Assembly: GCA_944989445.1 (NCBI GenBank)
Contig: CALYLW010000013.1
Span: 1,150,566-1,214,565 of the forward strand
Direction: 5' to 3'
Length of the DNA stretch: 64,000 nucleotides
Source of the DNA: Ampullaceana balthica
Taxonomy: Eukaryota; Mollusca; Gastropoda; Lymnaeidae
In this document: positions 12,301 to 27,300 of the stretch, in pieces
Position numbering within the stretch: position 1 is the stretch's first letter
Layout of the letters: each line of letters opens with the position of its first letter
Position numbers and translations under genes: made by a program
The notes under the pieces: model-generated
Told to the model about the DNA's origin: nothing
The model's database searches: none
Seen by the model: only the letters and a program-made list of their open reading frames with translations

Positions 12301-15300
12301 ATCGCTAACTCATTACATCTAAATTTGCATTTCCATAGCCATAATAAACAAAGAAGTAAAATGCTAATAGCTGGCATGAATCCAAAAATTTTGAGGCATT
12401 TCGAACAGGTAACCTGGTCCAGTTCAAATTTTGGATGGGTACTCGGGCAGCGTTTTTCAACAATATTGACAGCCCTAGTCAGTCTATCCTGATTCTCAAA
12501 TTTCTTGTAAAAAAAAGATCTTTATTACTAATCATTTTACAGATTCTTAAAGTTTTGAGTGAGACAGCAGTTGCTGTGAGAACCAAAGCCATGAAATGCC
12601 TTACAGCAGTAGTTGAAGCTGATCCAGGAATACTAGCTCGGGTAAGTTTTAAAAATGTACTATTTTGAACCTTTATTTATTATAATATTATATAACAGCT
12701 TTAAGTTTTAAATTATTAACATATCTTTTTCATCTTTCTTCATTTGATTTTTGTTAAAAATATGTTTTATTCAAAATTTCCCTTGCTCTAAAGAAAGAAA
12801 AATGAAAAAGATTAATAACGTCTTGTTTTCAATACAGTTACATTCTAAGTTGACTTAACAGTAGTTTGCTTTTATTTCAGACGGACATGCAGCGAGGTGT
12901 TCATGGCAGGTTCTTGGATCAATCTACATCTGTGAGAGAAGCAGCAATTGAATTAGTTGGAAAATTTATCCTCATTCAACCCGACCTCATTCCAAACTAT
13001 TATGACATGCTTTCAGACAGAATTTTGGTAATAGTAATCTTATTGTGAAATACATGTAAACTTTTTTATGAAATGCAGAAAAAATAAGGTGAAAATATGA
13101 TTAGAAGAAAGTTTTGAAGTAATTTGACTTAGATTCTTTTAAAAAAACAATTTTAAGTTAATCTAGTTATATTTTTTAATCCTTTATATAAACTCGTAGC
13201 GTCTGCTTGCTTGTCGCAAAAACTTTGGATTGATTTTTAACCCACTTCCCGGTATCTTATCAAGCTGAAATTTTGTAAGCAGACTCGTGGCGACTATAAA
13301 AAATGATCTACAAAAAATTTCAGAGCGATCAATTGTACTGTAGTTAAGTGAATGAATTTTTTCAATTATCTCTATGTAGTATGTAAATGTTTATGCTAGT
13401 CTGTGGTGCGGCGCGTATTAAATTGAACATACTTTTAGTTATGTCTCATATATAAAGGATTTATAGTCAAAAACTTTGGTTTTTACAGTTTTTTTGTTGT
13501 TTTTTTGCCAGTTATTTAATTCATTTGATGCCGCAATTATATTTTTAAAATAACTTTTAACAGCAAACTAGATTAATGTAGAACTTTTTTTTTGTTTCTG
13601 ATTTTTTTAAAAATTGTTGGTTTGTTGGATTTCCTCTGTCCTTTTACTTTGGACTGTTACATTTAGCAGTCAGAATTTAAGACATTCATTAAAAAAATTA
13701 TTAGAAAAAAACTGTTTCAGTTTAGATTATTATTAACTAAGAACATTTTTCTACAGCAATGAGCCATATTAAAATGTTCATGTCTGTCATAATTGAAAAA
13801 AATCCCATTTCAATAGATTTAATAATTATTTTCAATGGCATTTTTTAAAATGTCACATGAGTATAAAGGCAGATTATCAGCTGTTATGACAGTTCCAGGG
13901 TAGAATAATTGATTTTAGTATTGGTCATTTTTTTGGTTTAAAATTTTTTTTTATACTTATTGCATAGAATCTAAAAACTCCTAAATAGAAAAGTAATGAC
14001 ATATCTTGACCTTTTATTTTTCAGGACACTGGCATTAGTGTTAGAAAAAGAGTTATACGCATCTTCAAAGATATTTGTGTTGAACATAGTGATTTTCCTA
14101 AAATCCCAGAAATGTGTGTAAAGATGATACGACGAGTAAATGATGAGGAAGGCATTAAGGTAATTCTTATTTAAAGAATATAAAATTTTGGAAAGAATGT
14201 GTTACAGTTAAGTATTTAGGGGAGAGGCTCAAAAACTAAGTGCTGTTACCGCCAGGGTGCCACAGTTTCCTCACATAAAATAATAAATGTAATGTTCCTA
14301 GTGTGAACCAATAAATAGTTGATTAATTTAGTTTTGTTTAATTCATTGTTTTGAAAAACCTATTTGAAGTAAGGCTTCTCATATCTTGATCTTTAGAAGT
14401 ATAACATTCTATTGGATGTAGGTGCCCTTATGTATTTATTAGGATTTTTAAAATAATTTTTCATTTGTTGCGTACATAATACATACAAACAGTATATACT
14501 TTCCTGTGTAACACAGCCTACTCGAACCACTTGCTTTTGACCAATGAATGCTATTGTATCTGCACATATAGCCAGTAATGTAACCAGCCACCTTTGGTAG
14601 GATATCAGGACATTTAGTTGTTTAACCACCGTTCCTTTTAAACATTAAACCATTTCTTTTTTAAATAGTTCTTTTTGTTAATTCGTATTACATAAAGAAA
14701 ATTTTGAAAAAGATAAACATATTACATTGTACTTTGACATAGCATTTACTGCTAATTTTTATACCAAATTTATTATTAGGATTACAAAATGATTATGTTA
14801 TTTATGATAGCTAATGTTGGTGTGATTAAGTAATAAATTTATTAAAGCTTTACATTTTTGAGTTTAATAAATGGATTGCTTTTACGTTACAGTAAGAGGG
14901 AAACTATAAAAAAAAATTGTCGTTTTATAGTGCACTTAATATAATTTGGTATATGGAGCCTTAGGAAAACCTGGATGTACCAAGGGCTTTATTGACTCAG
15001 TAGGGAAAAATTCATATGTAATGTTAGGGTAAAAATAACATTGCCTTTTCAAAAATTGGAAAAGGCCTGAAACCAATCTTATTTATCTACCCAATCTTTA
15101 TTTTTTTTCTGCTGACAGTTCTTTTATCGATAAAAATTATCTTTATAAATCATGAAAGATTTATGTAGCACGACATATAAAGTAAAAAGAATGAAAACAT
15201 TATTTAATATTTTAATCAATGAAAATTTAAATTTTCAATAAATCTGACTTTTGAGTTTATTGGTTGTCTTCTTGCAGAAACTAGTTAATGAAGTCTTTCA

Positions 15301-18300
15301 AACTATGTGGTTTACACCATTAGGATCCCGGGAAAAAGACACAGAAAAGCTTGTTCAGAAAGTTGTGAACATTACAGATGTGGTGTGTAAAATGATTATT
15401 GTTGATATTCCTATGCTGCTATCCACATTATGTCTTTATAATGGTATTGCATTTTTTTAGTGAGATGCCATCTTACTTTAAAATTATCTTAAATATACTT
15501 TTATTAAAGACCAAAGATAAGGAAAATGCTCCTACAAACCTATCAAATTAATAAGACTAGTTAAATGCTCTTAATTATTTCCTTACTTAAATTTTTTTTT
15601 GGTGAATAAGAAACTTTAGAAAATTATCTTTACTTTTGACATTGTCACTTAAATTTAACAGGTTGCCGCTGCAAAAGACACAAGCTATGAATTTTTTGAG
15701 CAATTATTAGAAAATGTAAGTTGCACATTAGTTACCTTTGGTATCTGTCAATCTTGATAAGGCCAAAAACCTACTCCACTGTTATATATGAATTAACTAA
15801 AACTAGATACGGCCTGCGGCGTAGCATACACCGCAAACTTACTCATAGATAGTGCAAAGAATGGACACAAACAGCAGCACGAAGAAATGAAAACAACGCA
15901 AGTGAATGTGGGGGTGGCCGCCGACGCATTGTTGGTCTCAAGACATGGGCACTGCTGTTGTTGTTATCTGCAGCCCCCCCAACCCTACACCACCTTTGCT
16001 TGCCAACCATAAACTGTGATAGGTCGACCCTAGCGAGGGTCATTCATCATGCTTATTTGCACACGTCTTGTGCTTGTCCTATTTACTGGCCAATTATATA
16101 TCTATATATAGATAAGGTGATGTTAATTATCATTTCAGCTCCTTGGTCTTCATTTCATTTTTGTAGCTGAAATTTTTGGGCACTATCAAAATAAGTGCTA
16201 AAAAAATAAGATACTTGCTAGAAAGTGTTGAAAATCATATAGATTGACAAAGCATTGAATTCTATTGTTAAATAGGCCTCTTAAATCTTTTGTGTACACT
16301 GATCAACTTCTCAAAGTTTTTATGTTGAAAGCACATGAACCTTAGATGGTAGGTCATTCTAATTTGTCTATTAATTATTAGAAAATTTTGTAAAGGTGTC
16401 ACTGTTTCCTTGCAGCTGGTTCACATTTAATAAACCACCTGCCCACACTGCACTTTGACATCTATATTTGAGTAAAACAATTTAACAAGAATCTTATTCC
16501 TCTCTTTAACCCATTTAATATGTTTCGCCGCAGTGTGCGTCACCGCGGTTTCGGCCGTGTACCTTAAGCCACTCTCTGCTTCACCAATGGTTTGTTTCAT
16601 TTTATTAGTAATCCGACTTTTCCATTCAACTATTTTATTAATAGCTTATAAAACATTCATTCAGAAGAGTTTCAACTTCCGTTGTGGGAAAATTTGGAAG
16701 GATTAGACCATGTTTAGTGTATTCTGTTGTTGTTTTTTTTTCAGTAAAAAAAAATTGTAAACAAAAAACAGCTGATCAAAACTTTCCTGTTGTTTTAGAT
16801 ATATAATAAGACTTATTTGTTAGAAATATGAACTTGATTGGATTATTTTTACCTGATTTATGAGCTGGTGAGTAAAGCAAAAAAAAATAATTTTATTCTT
16901 ATATTTTACATAAACATGCAATAATATCCCTAAAGTTGTTGGGGTAGTTTTGTCTCACTTTTTAATGGTAGAAACATATTCCTTTTTCAATGACCAAAAT
17001 TTTGGTATGCAGCATGACATAGTTTTGATAAAAAGCAAAGCAGAGTTTTTCAGTTTCAAATCAGGTGGAATGGATTTTTTTACCTAAAATTTACTGCGTA
17101 CCTTTAAAAAAATTTGGACATATTGAATAGGTTAAAAAATATATAATTATTTCCTACTATAATGAAAAGTATATAAAACCTGTTTCAACCTTTAAATGGA
17201 CTGAAAGGCTTATATGCACAAATAATAAACTGAAATTGTTAGTTAAGCTTTCATATTTTTAAAATTCAAAATCTGAAAGGATTATAACTGACTTGTATTG
17301 AAACTATGGTTTTGATTGACATTCAATCTTTCAAAATTCCAGTTGTTAAAGAAAGATGATGATGGCAATTACAATAAAGCAGCTATAACAGCATGTAAAC
17401 AGATTGTTGATTGCCTTGTCGAAAATGTCTTGAGAATAGAGGAGAAAAGTGTTGGTGAGTTATTTGAAAACTTTAAATTATATTTGCTATCTTTCTAACA
17501 TGCTAGGCAGTATTTTGTAATGTGTGAATCAAGAATAATTTTGTATCTATTAATTGTCTGACAATGGCAACTATATATAAAAAGATTTAAAGAATCAAAT
17601 AAGGTATATCCCTATGAGCACATTGAAATGCTACAGAAACTATTATTCTGATGATGTATGAATTTCTATAATAATGTTTCTAATCATATTTCTAAAAAAA
17701 AATTTGAAATTCTTTATTTAACTTTTACACAATATAAATTCATTTTTGAAATATAACAACGAACCAAAAAAACTAGTTATTTTATCGAATGAAATTTCAG
17801 CAATTCTTATAAAAAAATTTCCCTTTATAATTTATTTAATCAATATAAGATGCTTTACACAAAAATATCTTTATGGATTCTATTTTTATCTAGCAAAATC
17901 CGAGGGTAGAATGGTAAGTAGTCGACTTGTTGGCTGTTTATCAACACTACACCTGTTCAGTAAAATCAAGCCAGATCTTATGGTGGAACATGCAACTACA
18001 TTGCAGCCTTACCTTGACATTAAGTGCAATGTAAGTTTTACTTGTTATAATAATTTATTTTTACTTGGCTTCATATAGTTAGTAAAAAGTTTAGTAAATC
18101 AATGATGAAAAATATTACTTTACTTTCATGATTATGGAATTTATTTCTTTGTGGGTTTGCATCAAAAAGACCGCATGCCAGTTAAATTTGTTAGTGCGGG
18201 CCTGCCAACATTTTCGATTTAGTCTGAATTCCAAGGATTTTTTACCTCTGATTCTGAGCTTCCAATGTCTTTTAAAATTCAGATTTTTGGATCATTAACA

Positions 18301-21300
18301 TTTTTCACCTCTTCTAAATAAAAGTGACAAAAATAAATTAAAATTTAATAATAAGTCAAGTATGCCACTAAGTGATGTATTTAAATGATGCCATATCCTT
18401 GGTTTTTTCTAGGGGGTGGCCGGATGTCGGGATTTCCACCACTATCAGGATTTTCCAAATACTTATGGCAGATCCGGATACCAATTGTGATTTTATTTGC
18501 GAACTAAAAAATTAAATTTTGCTTGTCTCACATGTTATATCTAATTCAGCCTTATAATTTTTAAACTAGCCTATTGTGAATATTTAAAATTATACAAAAT
18601 AAGTTAAGTAACAAATTAATTTATGCATTAAATTATTAATATATAACAAAATAAACAAATTAACCAGCGTTGATTATGAAATCATTCAAATCCATGCAAA
18701 ATATAGTAAAACAATTTCAATACGAGAAAAAAATATTAAGTTAAATTGTTACAAGTATAGTTATTACTTCACTACATAAGATAACAAACTACCGTATATA
18801 TAATCGTTCTATAGCCCGTTCGTTCATAAGCCGACCCACCCCCCTTTTGGAAGGGAATAGTATGAAAAGTATGGCAGTGAGTGCTGGACGACCTACGCCA
18901 AGCAAACAAAGCAGCTCAACAGCTTCCACTTACGATGCTTGCGTAGGATTCTACGCATCAAGTGGCAGGACAAGATTACCAATGTCGAGGTACTCAGAAG
19001 AAGCCATATGCTGAGTATGCACTCAATTCTGAGTGAGAGGCGCCTGCGGTGGTTAGGTCATGTCCGCAGGATGAGCTCGGAGCGCATTCCTAGAGCCTTG
19101 CTATACGGTGACCTGGCAACCGGTATGAGAAAAAGAGGTCGCCCTTGCTTGCGCTTCAAGGACGTCTGCAAGAAAGACATGTCATTGGCACAGATAGACC
19201 CTAAAAGGTGGGAGACCATTGCCGAGGAACGCACCTCCTGGCGGGCAAAAGTGCGTGAGGGCATTCATGTCCCGGAAGCATCCCTCATAGCTTTGAGTGA
19301 ATAGGGAAAGGGCAGGGGGGGCATAGGAGTAGGAGTACATGCCATCGTCCCATGAGGACGGACGGTTGCCATACCATACCAGTATGAAAAGTGTGTAACA
19401 CACTTGTAAGCTGACCCCTAGAGTTACTGGTATTTTTTTTGTTTCTTTGGTAAACAGTGGCAAAAGCTCATACATTAAAATTCGTTGTTGAAAACAAATT
19501 TGTAAAACAATGTATTAAAACATTCCCAAAAAAATAATAAAATTAATGAATGAGGTAAGTGCAGATGTTTAATAATATTTTATAGCTTCTGGTAGAGCAG
19601 TCGAGTCTTGTAGAATGTAGTCAAGGAATTTGATGATCTACAATAACAACACCGATATTCAATGTACATGCAGAAATCACCTATGACCCGCTCGTAAGCC
19701 GACCCCCCTAACATTTTCCCCCAATTTTGTCCAAAAAAAAGTCGGCTTTAGAACGAGTATATATGATAAGTTAACTAACAAAATATTAAACTTAAATCGT
19801 TTGAATAAAAGAACAGTTTTTATTATGGCTCTAGATCACGACTTCTTGTACACCACACTACGCACTCAGTACAGCAATGTTCGCTTGGTACACACTACAC
19901 AGTTCGTTGAACTTCGTTCAAGTTTGTTCATTCAATTCATTGTAAAATATTCATCGTTGATGTTGACAGTGTCACAGAATGTCATTATTGGATAATAAAA
20001 TATTTTAATAAATACAGTAACATTCCGATAATCCGGCATGTTCGGGATCGGCTCGGTGCCGGACTATCGGAAATTCCGGTCTATCGGGCAGTGCCCCTTC
20101 TTTTTAGTGTAGGCTTTGCCGTAAAACAAATATACATTATTTTTTTTAACTACATACATACATAAATCGTAATTATAAGAACAATTAGGTTAATAATTAA
20201 ACTACAAATACAGTATGCAAATACAACAAAGTTTATTTCTGATTGAGAGTCAGTGTTATGTGTTTTCGTTTCTCTCCTTTGAACTCGAAGGCTTAGGTTT
20301 TGAAAACATGGTCACTGTACAGTTAGAACGAAACTCACTTTGTTTATAAACAGTTTCAAAAGTTACGTACGTCACTGCAGATGTACTGTATTACAGTAGA
20401 GAGTACTGAGACACAGTTTACTGCGATGTGAAAGGACACAAAACAATAACGCAAAAAAATATGGCGAGACGCTTCGCGATTATCTGTGCTGCACTGCACC
20501 TGTATTTGTTGTGACAGCAGAGACTAGCCGGCCGCTAATTGTTTCCGAACAATACCGAGCGCTTCCCCGAACTACCCCGAAAACTTCCGAATAGCTCTCA
20601 ATCGTTTTTATTTGCTTTAAAGACACACTTTTGGAGAAAACAACGTTTTTTACAATTTTCCGGAGCGATGCCGGACTATCGGGCATTCCGGACTGTTGGA
20701 TGCCGGATTATCGGACTTTTACTGTAGTATTAAATACTAAATAGAAAGTAGTAAAGTATACCCCTTAGCTCTTACACTTAAATGTGGAGATATCCGGATC
20801 TGGCAAATATTAAGGCTTAAGTATTTGGATCCGGCAAATAGTAAAAAACCATATCCGGCCACCCCCTAGTTTTTTCCTACACTTCCATTAAAACCCCCGG
20901 TTGCCTCGACCCCGCATGCGGATCCCTCTACCGGTTTTTTTTCTTGGCTGGTTGGCAGACCGATGAGTGTGATCTCAATGGAGTTAATATAAAAATCAGT
21001 CATTAAAAAAGGCATCTTTAGATATTTAAAATGAAATTTTCTTTTATCCTGCGATTACTTACACAGTTAATCTAAATGCAAATAACATCAAACTTTAGAA
21101 ACTGAATCCAAGTAATCTTTGATAAAAAATATTTCTTTTAAAATTTAGAATTTATTGAAAATTTAAATAGGTCAAATTTAAAGTCAAGTTAATGTTTTTT
21201 CTTTGTATTTCCTCAGACTCAGGGAGATGTCATGGTTCTTCACTATGTTGCACGAATCCTTGAGCTTGTGATACCATTAATGGATCATCCTTCTGAATCT

Positions 21301-24300
21301 TTTTTGGCTCAAGTTGAGGAGGATTTAGTCAAATTAATTTTGAAACATGGCATGATGGTATGCTCAAATCAACATGTACAAAAGTTCTTAACAGTTCTTT
21401 ATGGTCATACCAATAACTAAACACCTCTTTAATCCATATCCAATAAGCTGTAATATGGTATGCCCTGTCAAAAGTTGCCACACAATTCTAACTTGGTTGT
21501 TCATCATACTATTTCAAATTGGGTTTATGTATTATATAATAAAATTAATATGTCTACATACAAGATTTGTGTAGGTAATATGAATAATGTTATTACTGTT
21601 TATTTTTAATATTATTAACTAACAAATGACCAATTCTTTTAACATCTTAATACACTATTACAGGTAGTTCAAAGTTGTGTGAGTTGTTTAGGAGCAGTTG
21701 TTAATGATGTAAGCCACAACTATGAGTTAGTCAAAGACTGTTTCAAAAAGTTTTATGGTAAATCATTTTTTCTCTCCATATTTATTAAGAAGCAGAATAT
21801 TTCTTTTGAAAATTTGCATTAATTTGTGCATAAAATAAAAAAAATTCCTACATAGTATGCAAATGATGTTTAAAAATAGTATTCATTTGATATATGAAGT
21901 AATCTGATTAATGTTTAAAATCTGTAAAAACTAGAATTCTACAGACATTTAGTTATCAAAATTTAAAACAGAATGTTACAAATTTTAAAAAGTTAAATGT
22001 TAAGATTATTCCCTACAAAAATAAAATTGTCTCATGATGAATCCCATTCACTTATTGGATTACATACTTTTAATAAAACACCATCCCTTAATTCACAGAA
22101 ATCTGTGACAAATGACTCATCCAAATAATAATTTTTACTGCAAAATACAATAATAACAAATTTTCATTTTATTTAGAAAGGGCACCTTATATTAGTTAGC
22201 TTTCAAATTGTGCATATATGAATGAATAGTTGAGTGATAATAAAACATTTATCCCATTAAAATTGTTTTTTTAAAAGGGCAGTTTTCATCTTTTAAATTA
22301 TCAAACTTGGAAATTATTTTAATACACTTATATAGACTAATCATTTACTTAATAGCTACCAAGCTTGGCCAATGTTTACTTCAAAATTTTTACAAATTGT
22401 CAATATAGCTTTTATGAAGAGAAATGAATTCTTTGCCCGAGCCCCAAGAAGTTTAAAAGGGGTTTATTTATGGCAATGCTGGGTATATTGGACATAGATC
22501 AAAATTAATTTCATTTTTATTTATTTTTAAAAAATCAGGTGTTCTTGCAAAACTGATGTATGACAACAAAGCAAATAAAGATTGTCCTTCACTGAAGACA
22601 AGGCGTCCAACTCTTCTCAGGGCTCTCTTCACTGTTGGGCTCCTATGCAAGCATTTTGATTTTGATTCCAAAGACATGGGTGAAACAAAAGTAAGAGAAT
22701 TTAAAAATTATTTATTGCATTGGTACATATAACTTTTTATAACTAAGGTAAATTACACTCCCGATCTCATTAATGTTTAGATAGAATCTGCTAATTCCTT
22801 GTAATTGGCTTATAATGTTAATGGATAATAAAATCAGACCCAAAGGCTTAATGCAGTCCACTGAATATGTCTTGATTATGTTAATTCATTTGCAAAATAA
22901 GTGAATATTTTTATTCTTTTTATAAACACACCTTAGCTTTTTAAAATATTGAAATTTGAAAATAATGTTAACACAGCTAGATGAGGGAACCTAATTTCCA
23001 GTATTGTTTTGATTTAAATTCTAAACAAATCATACATATTTTATTAGATTTCCAGACTAAACGTGCTCAGCCAATCTTGATGTAAAAAATGTGCAATGGC
23101 CAACAATTAATTTGAAAGAATTTTAAAAAGTCATATTTTCATACCCTCTACTTCTTGTTGTAACCCTTGAAACCAGTGGTTCCCAACCTTTTTTGGGTGG
23201 CGACCCCACTTTATAAAAGCCATGTTACCCACGACCCCCATGAAATTTTAAAAAGTCATTTTTAATCAAGTTTTTACAAAATGGAGCAAATTTGCATAAT
23301 AGTGATTATATTTTAGTCAACAGTGTGCGACCCCTAGAAAACCCTTTGCAACCCCCTTGGGGTCGCGACCCACTGGTTGGGAACCGCTGCTTTAAACTAT
23401 TAGTTTATCTTTCCCCCTATTTTTAACCCAAGTCAGAGGCATTTTTCAGGTCTACAATATTGATCCAGCCTAATACATACTACTCAGATTTTCATTGTAT
23501 CATTTGCCTAATTTCTGGTCTAAATTTAAGTTAGTATTACATTTTTATCAAACTTAGTTTTCAAACAGTTTATTAGACATTATTTCAATTTTCTTTTGCA
23601 TCCATGTTATTGGAGACACAAAAATGGTGTAAAAACTCCCACAGTGCTACAAGTACATGTGCATCAGCCATCGAGCACTGGGGCTGGGGTCCTTTGGGGA
23701 CATTTATTTGAACTTGTAAAATATTGTAATTATATTTAATAAATTATAGGGGTCTACCGATATATCGGCTGGCCGATATATCGGCACCGATATCTGGATA
23801 TCGGCAATATCGGTATCGGTAGCATGTAAAGGTCCCGATATTGACGTCACCGATATTTCATAATAAGTGACATTTTGACCACCAAAAAAAACGGAAACAA
23901 AAAAAACTATCATTTAGATTTACAATATCTCGACAAATTAATATATCGACCCCGATACCGGTATTGAAATAATCAAAAGAGTCCTAGTATTAATATGTGC
24001 AGCCACGATAGTGTGCCATGTGCTTTGATATTGTTTAGGTATCAGCCGATTTTCGTATACTCAGAAATACTGTGTAAATAGTGCCGATGCCAAGTATACC
24101 ATAATTGCTCTAATAAATGTATAACATGTAAACATTATGTTCACGTAATTGCTATAATAGCAAAGATGCACGCAGAATCACAGATGTCTAAAACATTTCG
24201 TTTCGTATGGAATAACAAAATGTACCATGTGAAGACTTGTTGTCACTGGCAACCATTCAACCTTCAGCCTCATTTTCACTCTATTACTATGACTATTGCT

Positions 24301-27300
24301 TTGTTCTCATTGTTTCATTCATAAAAGGTGGCCGTGTGCAAAAGCCATTAAACTATTGGTTAGAATTAATAATTATGAGTCAAGGTTGAAGTTTCAAAAG
24401 GAGTACCTAATATGCTTGTACATTTTTATAAAGGACGGTTCGTTTTGTTATGAGTCCCATGTAGGTCGTGATCTGGAACTTGTAAACACATCGGAAACTT
24501 CGTTTCGGGAGAAAAAAAAATCGGTAATTTCGGCAAAACTGGATATCGGTAGACCCCTTAATTATAATATATAAATAATTACGAGTGATAAATTTAAGAA
24601 TGACGTCATCAAATATGACCGCTGTTGTTTTTGTCCTAACAAATACTCATAACAGCACTCATATCGGAAAAAAATATCTGTAATATCGGCAAAAATGCTT
24701 ATCGGTAGACCCCTAATATAAAATATAAATAATTGGGAGTGATAAAAGTTTAAGAATGATGTCATCAAATAAGACCGCTGTTTTTTTTCCTAACAAATAT
24801 TAACATCGGCGAAAATGCATATAATTGCTGCATATCGGTAGTCCCCTAATATAAAAGATAAATAATTAGGAGTGATAAATTTAAGAATGACGTCATCAAA
24901 TATGACCGCTGGTTTTGTCCTAACAAATACTCATATCGGCAAAAAAAATATCGGTAATATCGGTATCGGCAATATCGGCAAAAAGGCATATCGGTAGACC
25001 CCTAATAAATTAATATAATATTTTTTTTTAATGAGTGCTGGGATATTAGGGCTGGAGTCATGGATGACTTTTGTAATAATAAATCATCCTCTATTTTGTC
25101 TCTTTCTACTTGTTTTCGGGTAGCTACTTCCAATATATGGTTCATCTCATCCTCCAAAATCCTGGCTACATTATTTCTTTACTTTCCCAGAATTGGAATC
25201 TATACAACCTGTCACAGTGGCCCTGAGCAAGCCATTTATTTTATAAAAATATAAAAGCTCTCTTGTAAAGTTTATTTTTCAAGTTTTATTAAGCATGGGG
25301 TGGGGATATTTTGAAGTAGACCTGGATGCCATTTTTTCAACCTCTTTATTCGAAATACTAGATAATAAATTGGATACTTATTAATATAACTTCTCTGAAC
25401 TCCTGCACACTATCACTAAAAATTGTTGTTAAAAATGACTTAAAAGTGAATGATGGACACGTTATAATGATACAGTGCCACTAGTAACAGCAATAATGTG
25501 ATTTACGTCATACTCATTTTTCAAAACATTAAGCAACAGTATGACCCATTGCCTGTCCATTAGAAAGTAATTGTGTTCAAATTTAATGAAGGCAATTTCA
25601 TCCTATATTCTGCTTAACATTTTTGTTTTGTAATTGTTACTAAGTTTAAGAATTAATTTGTGCATACATACACATGCAGTTGAACTCCCTTTCATAAATC
25701 AAACCACCATCCTTCCCCCACAATGGATAGGCAATAAATCAAAATCCTTTATAAAATCTTTCGAAACATTTTTTAAAATCTTATGATTCAAAGAGTTCAA
25801 TGTAATTAATGAACATACATTACACTACATAAACAATATATATTCTAATTGTGTATCTAATAAATAAACTATAAATGCCCAATAAATATAAACTTTGATT
25901 AACCTATAATAACTTGACACTACATGTCTAATCATAATATGTGTAATATACAATATACAAAAGCTATTTGCATTGCAAAACTTGTATCTAGATTTTAATT
26001 AACCCAAGATTATTTTTTAAATTTAGGATAATTATCTAAGACATTTCTCTTGTTTATAGGTCTGTGTTAGAGAAACCGTCTTTGATGTATTCACATATTT
26101 TGTCAGTCATGACGATGAGGATGTCCAGCTTAAAGCATTAACTGCCATTGGTGAGTCAAATCTGGCTAGTACATTCTGAAAATGAGTATCACATTATTTT
26201 GATCAAATCTTTTACTGCTAGATTTTCCTATATACTTTAAGATCTTACTTAACTCCACATTATACTTTAAAAAAAATTGTTTTACTATTGACACTTGTAA
26301 AAATATTATTTTGAGTTAATTTTAATTTACATGTTTGCTGATATTTGGTTACAGGTTTTTTTGCATGTCGACACTACACTTTCATGCTTGGACCCATATT
26401 GAAAGATTTATACACCCGTCTTTTGACAGACGACAAAGCATCTGTTAACCTAAGATGTCAGGTATATAAAACACTAATCAATATTTTACCTTAAAATAAT
26501 GTCCATTAATACTTTATATTATTTTTATCCTGTATTATTTAAAAAATATTATTTAACATAACAAAATTGCTTTGAAATAATTGCAGGTTTTGAGGAACTT
26601 ACAAGTTTATCTGACTGAAGAGGAACTGCAAATGTCAAAATCAGATGCAGAATGTATGTTTAATATATTATCTTGATATTTTTAGGTGTTTTTTTTTAAG
26701 AATTATTTTAATTTTATTCTTCAAATACATAATTTAAAGGTCTAAAATTGTTCAAAGCATTGTTTCATTGAGCTTTTTAAAAAATATTTCAGGGAAAAAA
26801 CATTCCAAAAAGGAAGATTTAAAAGAGATGGGTGATGTACAGTCAGGGTAAGCAGAAGAGATAAAACAGCAAAAGATGTTAACAGCTTTCAAATTTTTAC
26901 TTTAAAAAAAAATTGTATTCAAAATTTAGTTATTTTCTGCTACATTATAACTGTTATAAATTGGTATTTTAGTTTGTCCATGCTGATTTGACTTGTTTGT
27001 TCTGTATATTGCAATATTTGAAATTACTAATAGTAAACTTATTTCTGATTACAGAATGGCAAGCACTGTGATGCAAGTGTACCTTAAGGAACTGATGGAA
27101 GCCTTCTTTCATGAAAATTCTCAAGTCCGTCTAACAGCTCTTAATGTAGTAACTCTTGTTCTCAAACAAGGTCTTGTTCATCCCGTCCAGGTTAGTATAT
27201 GGAGTTCTTGATGTGGTTAGGTAGTAGGAATGGAACTGTTAACTTGAATGCTTCCCCCACATGCAAAGAGATTTTGTATCTGTCATTGTCATTTAGAAAG

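Larger units (their letters stand above)
18410..20868 (+). mobile_element. hAT-type element with nested insertions (intron 17 of NIPBL)
   Basis: TIRs are tagggggtggccggat and atccggccaccccccta-like (accccctа end at 20868), with a perfect 8-bp duplication gttttttc at 18402-18409 and 20869-20876. Inside are a second TIR element (about 18795-19764) that itself holds a LINE tail (18871-19380), and a TA-target MITE (20015-20724). The host contributes little unique sequence and has no transposase. Confidence 0.92.
22691..26059 (+). other. NIPBL intron 20, rich in hAT elements
   Basis: It contains the two hAT elements listed separately (23174-23389 and 23747-25004). The remainder (22691-23165 and 25013-26059) is AT-rich intron in which I see no gene or recognisable repeat. 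Confidence 0.6.
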
